From Noviherbaspirillum soli (GTDB taxonomy: Bacteria; Pseudomonadota; Gammaproteobacteria; Burkholderiales; Burkholderiaceae_D), in contig NZ_JACYOX010000040.1 of the NCBI RefSeq assembly GCF_015352955.1, forward strand, positions 1 through 46,570: DNA of 46,570 nt. Direction: 5' to 3'. The notes under the pieces are model-generated. The model was given only the letters and a program-made list of their open reading frames with translations. It made no database searches and was not told the DNA's origin. Position 1 is the stretch's first letter; each line of letters starts with the position of its first letter. A program made the position numbers and the translations under genes. This document shows, one piece after another, positions 43,693 to 46,570 of this stretch.

Positions 43693-44228
43693 GGGTGATC
43701 CACGGGCTGGTCCTGGCGCTGACGCTGACGCTGGTTGCCGGCACAGCCGCGGCCGAGGAAGCGGCAACGCCTGCGGCGACCGTGGCTACCCAGCCGGCGC
43801 CGGCTTCGGCACCGGCGGCGGCGGCCGCATCGCCGGCCGCGGCCGCACAAGCGCCTGCGCCGGCGAGCGCCACCGTGACCAGCGCGCCCTCCTCCGCCGG
43901 CAGCCTGGTGCAGGTGATCTTCGGCCTGGTCGTGGTGCTGGGCCTGCTGGCCGGCGCGCTTTGGGTGTTGAAGCGGGTCGGCGGCGGCCGGCTGGCAGGC
44001 GGCTCGGTGGTAAAGATCGTCGGCGGCGTGTCGGTCGGCAACCGCGAACGGGTGATGGTGGTGGAAGTGGCCGACCAGTGGATCGTGATCGGCGTGGCGC
44101 CCGGCCAGGTCAGCAAGCTGGCCGACATGCCGCGCCAGGAACAGCAGCAAGGCGCCGCGGCACTGCCCGGCGCCCCCAATTTCAGCGCATGGCTGAAGCA
44201 GACAATCGAGAAACGCAATGCAAACTAA
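43689..44228 (+). CDS. fliO: Flagellar biosynthesis protein FliO
   Basis: The 179-residue protein has a signal-like N-terminus, a long Ala/Pro-rich segment (about 24-70), one transmembrane helix (about 75-97) and a C-terminal cytoplasmic domain with [19 protein letters not shown]. FliO assists assembly of the FliP ring. Start overlaps the fliN stop; the end overlaps fliP by 11 bases. Confidence 0.93.
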   Translation: MRVIHGLVLALTLTLVAGTAAAEEAATPAATVATQPAPASAPAAAAASPAAAAQAPAPASATVTSAPSSAGSLVQVIFGLVVVLGLLAGALWVLKRVGGGRLAGGSVVKIVGGVSVGNRERVMVVEVADQWIVIGVAPGQVSKLADMPRQEQQQGAAALPGAPNFSAWLKQTIEKRNAN

Positions 44229-44961
44229 GTGGGTCGCTCGCGGCCTGGTCATCGGCGCGGCGCTGTTGCCGCTGTGCGCCTTCGCGCAAGGCCTGCCGGC
44301 GCTGACCTCCACCCCGACCGCCAACGGCGGCCAGAACTACACCCTCAGCCTGCAGACCATGCTGTTGCTGACCGGGCTGACATTCATCCCGGCGGCGCTG
44401 CTGATGATGACCAGCTTCACCCGCATCATCATCGTGCTGTCGCTGCTGCGGCAGGCGCTGGGCACGCAGACCGCGCCGCCCAACCAGGTGATGGTGGGCC
44501 TGGCGCTGTTCCTGTCGCTGTTCGTGATGGGGCCGGTTCTGGACAAGATCTATGCGAATGCCTATCTGCCGCTGTCGGAAAACAAGATCACGATGCAGCA
44601 GGCGCTCGACACCGGCGCCGGGCCGCTGAAGGAGTTCATGATGAAGCAGACCCGGCAGTCCGACCTGGCGCTGTATGTAAAGCTGTCGGGCAATGCGCAG
44701 CTGCAAGGCCCGGAAGACGTGTCGCTGCGCATCCTGGTGCCGGCATTCATCACCAGCGAACTCAAGACCGCGTTCCAGATCAGCTTCGCCATCTTCATCC
44801 CCTTCCTGATCATCGACATGGTGGTGGCCAGCGTGCTGATGTCGATGGGCATGATGATGGTCTCGCCGGCCATCGTGTCGCTGCCCTTCAAGCTGATGCT
44901 GTTCGTGCTGGTGGACGGCTGGCAGCTGCTGATCGGCTCGCTGGCGCAGAGCTTTTACTGA
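44218..44961 (+). CDS. fliP: Flagellar export gate protein FliP
   Basis: A 247-residue protein with a cleavable signal peptide, then [32 protein letters not shown], and the C-terminal [26 protein letters not shown]. These are the hallmarks of FliP, the main ring of the type III export gate. Confidence 0.97.
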   Translation: MQTKWVARGLVIGAALLPLCAFAQGLPALTSTPTANGGQNYTLSLQTMLLLTGLTFIPAALLMMTSFTRIIIVLSLLRQALGTQTAPPNQVMVGLALFLSLFVMGPVLDKIYANAYLPLSENKITMQQALDTGAGPLKEFMMKQTRQSDLALYVKLSGNAQLQGPEDVSLRILVPAFITSELKTAFQISFAIFIPFLIIDMVVASVLMSMGMMMVSPAIVSLPFKLMLFVLVDGWQLLIGSLAQSFY

Positions 44962-44992
44962 TGGCGCAAGCCAGGCAACAAGGAAACACTCG

Positions 44993-45262
44993 ATGACTCC
45001 CGAAAGCGTAATGTCCCTGGGCCGCCATGCGATGGAGGTCACCCTGATGGTGGCCGCGCCGATGCTGCTGGTGGCCCTGATCATCGGCCTGGTGGTCAGC
45101 ATCTTCCAGGCCGCCACCCAGATCAATGAAGCCACCCTGTCCTTCATTCCGAAGCTGATCGGCATTTTCGTGGCGCTGGTGGTGGCCGGTCCGTGGATGC
45201 TGTCGGTGATGCTGGACTACATGCGCCAGATGCTGACCGGCATACCCGGCATGGTGGGCTGA
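44993..45262 (+). CDS. fliQ: Flagellar export gate protein FliQ
   Basis: An 89-residue protein with two transmembrane helices and the conserved FQAATQINEATLSFIPKL. It forms part of the FliPQR gate. It starts 31 bases after fliP with an AAGGAAAC ribosome-binding site. Confidence 0.97.
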   Translation: MTPESVMSLGRHAMEVTLMVAAPMLLVALIIGLVVSIFQAATQINEATLSFIPKLIGIFVALVVAGPWMLSVMLDYMRQMLTGIPGMVG

Positions 45263-45281
45263 AGAAGGCCGCCGCGAGCGC

Positions 45282-46070
45282 ATGATCACCATCAACAGCC
45301 TGGACATCAATGCGTTGATTGCCGGCTTCCTCTGGCCCTTCACCCGCATCATGGGCCTGCTTGCCGCCGCGCCGCTGTTTGGCAACCGCAGCATACCGGC
45401 CCGCGTCAAGGTGGCCCTGGGCCTGCTGCTGTCGGCCATTGTCGCGCCCACCGTGGCCGCGCTGCCGCAGATGGACCCGATGTCCATGACCGGCGTGCTG
45501 GTGCTGGCGCAGCAGTTCATCATCGGCATTGCGATGGGCTTTGCGATGCGCATCGTGTTCACCGCGGTGGAACTGGCCGGCGAGCTGTGCGGCATGACCA
45601 TGGGCCTGGGCTTCGCCACCTTCTTCGACCCGCAGTCGGCCGGCCGCTCGTCGGCGATCAGCCAGTACCTGTCCCTGATCACGCTGATGGTCTACCTCGC
45701 CGCCAACCTGCACCTGGTGGTGCTGTCGACGCTGGTCGACAGTTTCACCACCATGCCTGTCACCGCGATGCCGATGGGCGGCGACCTGTTCCGGCAGCTG
45801 GCCGGCTGGGGCGGCCGCATCTTCAGCGCCGGCGTGCAACTGGCGCTGCCGGTGGTGGCGGGCCTGCTGATCACCAACATCGCATTGGGCATCCTGACCC
45901 GCGCCGCGCCGCAGCTGAACCTGTTCGGCGTCGGCTTCCCGGTGACCTTGACGGTCGGCTTCCTGATGCTGGCGCTGACGCTGCCCTATCTCGCGGTGCC
46001 GCTGGAGCGGCTGTTTGCGGACGGCTTTGCGATGATGCGGCAGATGACGGCCGGGCTGCCGAGGATTTGA
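45282..46070 (+). CDS. fliR: Flagellar export gate protein FliR
   Basis: A 262-residue protein with about six transmembrane helices and conserved FTRIMGLLAAAPLFGNRSIPARVK, GMTMGLGFATFFDPQS and APQLNLFGVGFPVTLTVGF. It completes the FliPQR gate. No flhB follows; the operon ends here and is bordered by repeats and an insertion-sequence fragment. Confidence 0.97.
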   Translation: MITINSLDINALIAGFLWPFTRIMGLLAAAPLFGNRSIPARVKVALGLLLSAIVAPTVAALPQMDPMSMTGVLVLAQQFIIGIAMGFAMRIVFTAVELAGELCGMTMGLGFATFFDPQSAGRSSAISQYLSLITLMVYLAANLHLVVLSTLVDSFTTMPVTAMPMGGDLFRQLAGWGGRIFSAGVQLALPVVAGLLITNIALGILTRAAPQLNLFGVGFPVTLTVGFLMLALTLPYLAVPLERLFADGFAMMRQMTAGLPRI

Positions 46071-46090
46071 TAGCGGGCTGGCGCGCTTCG

Positions 46091-46156
46091 CGGTTGCGGT
46101 TGCGGTTGCGGTTGCGGTTGCGGTTGCCGTTGCCGTTGCCGTTGCCGTTGCAGTTA
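46091..46156. repeat. Hexanucleotide tandem repeat
   Basis: Six CGGTTG units are followed by four CCGTTG units and a final CAGTTA, starting 20 bases after the fliR stop. It lies outside any supported gene; the antisense frame reading Asn-Gly/Asn-Arg repeats is an artefact. Confidence 0.95.
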
Positions 46157-46177
46157 GGGTCCCCGTCTGTGTACCGC

Positions 46178-46350
46178 CGTGTCGGCGATGCCTCGAGCGG
46201 GAAAAGGTGCGGCGTCTGTCTGAGCGAAGCGCAGCGCAGCGAGTTTAGCCGCGCCCCGCTCGGGGCATCGACGGCACGGGAACCCCGCGCAGCGGGGCGG
46301 CACAGTCGGGGTCGCCTTTTTTTGGTTACTTTTTTTGGCGAAGCGGTATG
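46178..46350. repeat. Inverted-repeat intergenic element
   Basis: CGATGCCTCGAGCGGG (starting near 46178) and CCCGCTCGGGGCATCG (near 46256) are inverted copies with one mismatch. They enclose a segment with AGCGAAGCGCAGCGCAGCGA. A second hairpin (CCCCGCGCAGCGGGG near 46284) and two T7 runs (CGCCTTTTTTTGG, ACTTTTTTTGGCG) follow. Elements of this type are dispersed in betaproteobacterial genomes; the second hairpin and T-runs could end flagellar transcription. Confidence 0.6.
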
Positions 46351-46376
46351 TGTCAAGGTAGTTGTCGCCAAATTAG

Positions 46377-46570
46377 TCATGCAGCACGTGGCATCGCGGC
46401 CGGCAAAGCCTCCTTTCGCTCGGGGTTCAGATACACCACCTCGTCAAGATCCCAATGGCGCACGGCGCCTGCCCAGCGCTGCGGCTTGGCGGCCCGGGCG
46501 GCTTGATAGACCGCCTTGCGATGGGCCAGCAGCTGGTCCGCCTGGCCACGATGACGCTGATCCGGCGTCA
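46377..46570 (-). mobile_element. IS3-type transposase, C-terminal end (cut by window edge)
   Basis: On the minus strand a 64-codon open end reads TPDQRHRGQADQLLAHRKAV..., then RWAGAVRHWDLDEVVYLNPE, ending PRAA and a TGA at 46377-46379. The sequence resembles the C-terminus of IS3-family OrfB integrase-like transposases (the YxAAxxxxPxRW...LNP pattern). The bases after the stop (GACAACTACCTTGACACA) may include the element's terminal repeat. The rest is outside the window, so completeness is unknown. Confidence 0.7.

Noticed and set aside
46091-46156. CRISPR-like repeat array
   Set aside because: Units are six bases with no spacers; this is a microsatellite-type repeat. No CRISPR array or cas gene was seen anywhere in the window.
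45871-46380. Minus-strand frame with Asn-Gly/Asn-Arg repeats
   Set aside because: It is the translation of the hexanucleotide array and flanking repeat element, with no start signal.

Overview
The window looks like chromosome of a GC-rich, motile betaproteobacterium, most likely Burkholderiales and plausibly Oxalobacteraceae (Herbaspirillum/Noviherbaspirillum/Massilia type). This is inferred from codon use, the fliLMNOPQR block, a group II truncated haemoglobin next to rmuC, and a TctDE-like two-component pair beside a YjbE/TerC protein. No database search was possible, so family names rest on motif recognition.

Layout. (1) 1-5139: an accessory, lower-GC segment. It holds a minus-strand operon (DUF4007 protein, unknown 157-aa protein, P-loop ATPase) that resembles a phage-defence cassette and leaves the window at the left edge, followed by a broken IS630 transposase and a broken IS3 end. 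(2) 5140-17210: an exopolysaccharide module and the most interesting part. In order it has a GAF/PAS/SpoIIE-type phosphatase, an RsbW-like kinase, a membrane GT2 polysaccharide synthase, three tandem DUF3131 proteins (inner-membrane anchored, periplasmic, lipoprotein), an outer-membrane barrel candidate and an RsbV-like STAS protein. A GH16 glycanase and an OpgC-type acyltransferase face it. (3) 17490-22567: a decayed FMN reductase and a four-gene GtrA/GtrB/GT-C polyprenyl-sugar glycosylation operon. (4) 22721-26799: MgtC-like protein, two-component system, TerC-like protein and a universal stress protein, with a phased 11-bp repeat array between the kinase and terC genes. (5) 27277-39212: CoA-transferase, a large unknown protein with a secreted-effector-like composition, rmuC, truncated haemoglobin, a FtsX-type permease, DUF4126, adenosine deaminase, DoxX and small proteins. 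(6) 39369-46070: tRNA-Ser(UGA), a GAF-PAS-PAS-GGDEF protein and fliL-fliR. (7) 46071-46570: hexanucleotide repeats, a dispersed inverted-repeat element and the 3' end of an IS3-type transposase.

How the parts may work together. In region 2 the phosphatase, kinase and STAS protein form a complete partner-switching set enclosing a synthase-to-outer-membrane polysaccharide machine. The synthase has no C-terminal PilZ domain, so phosphorylation of the STAS protein, not c-di-GMP binding, is the likely control. No sigma factor is encoded nearby, so the output may be protein-level. The GH16 enzyme and OpgC protein are candidates to trim and acylate the product. The same type of GAF domain appears in the phosphatase and in the GGDEF protein about 33 kb away.
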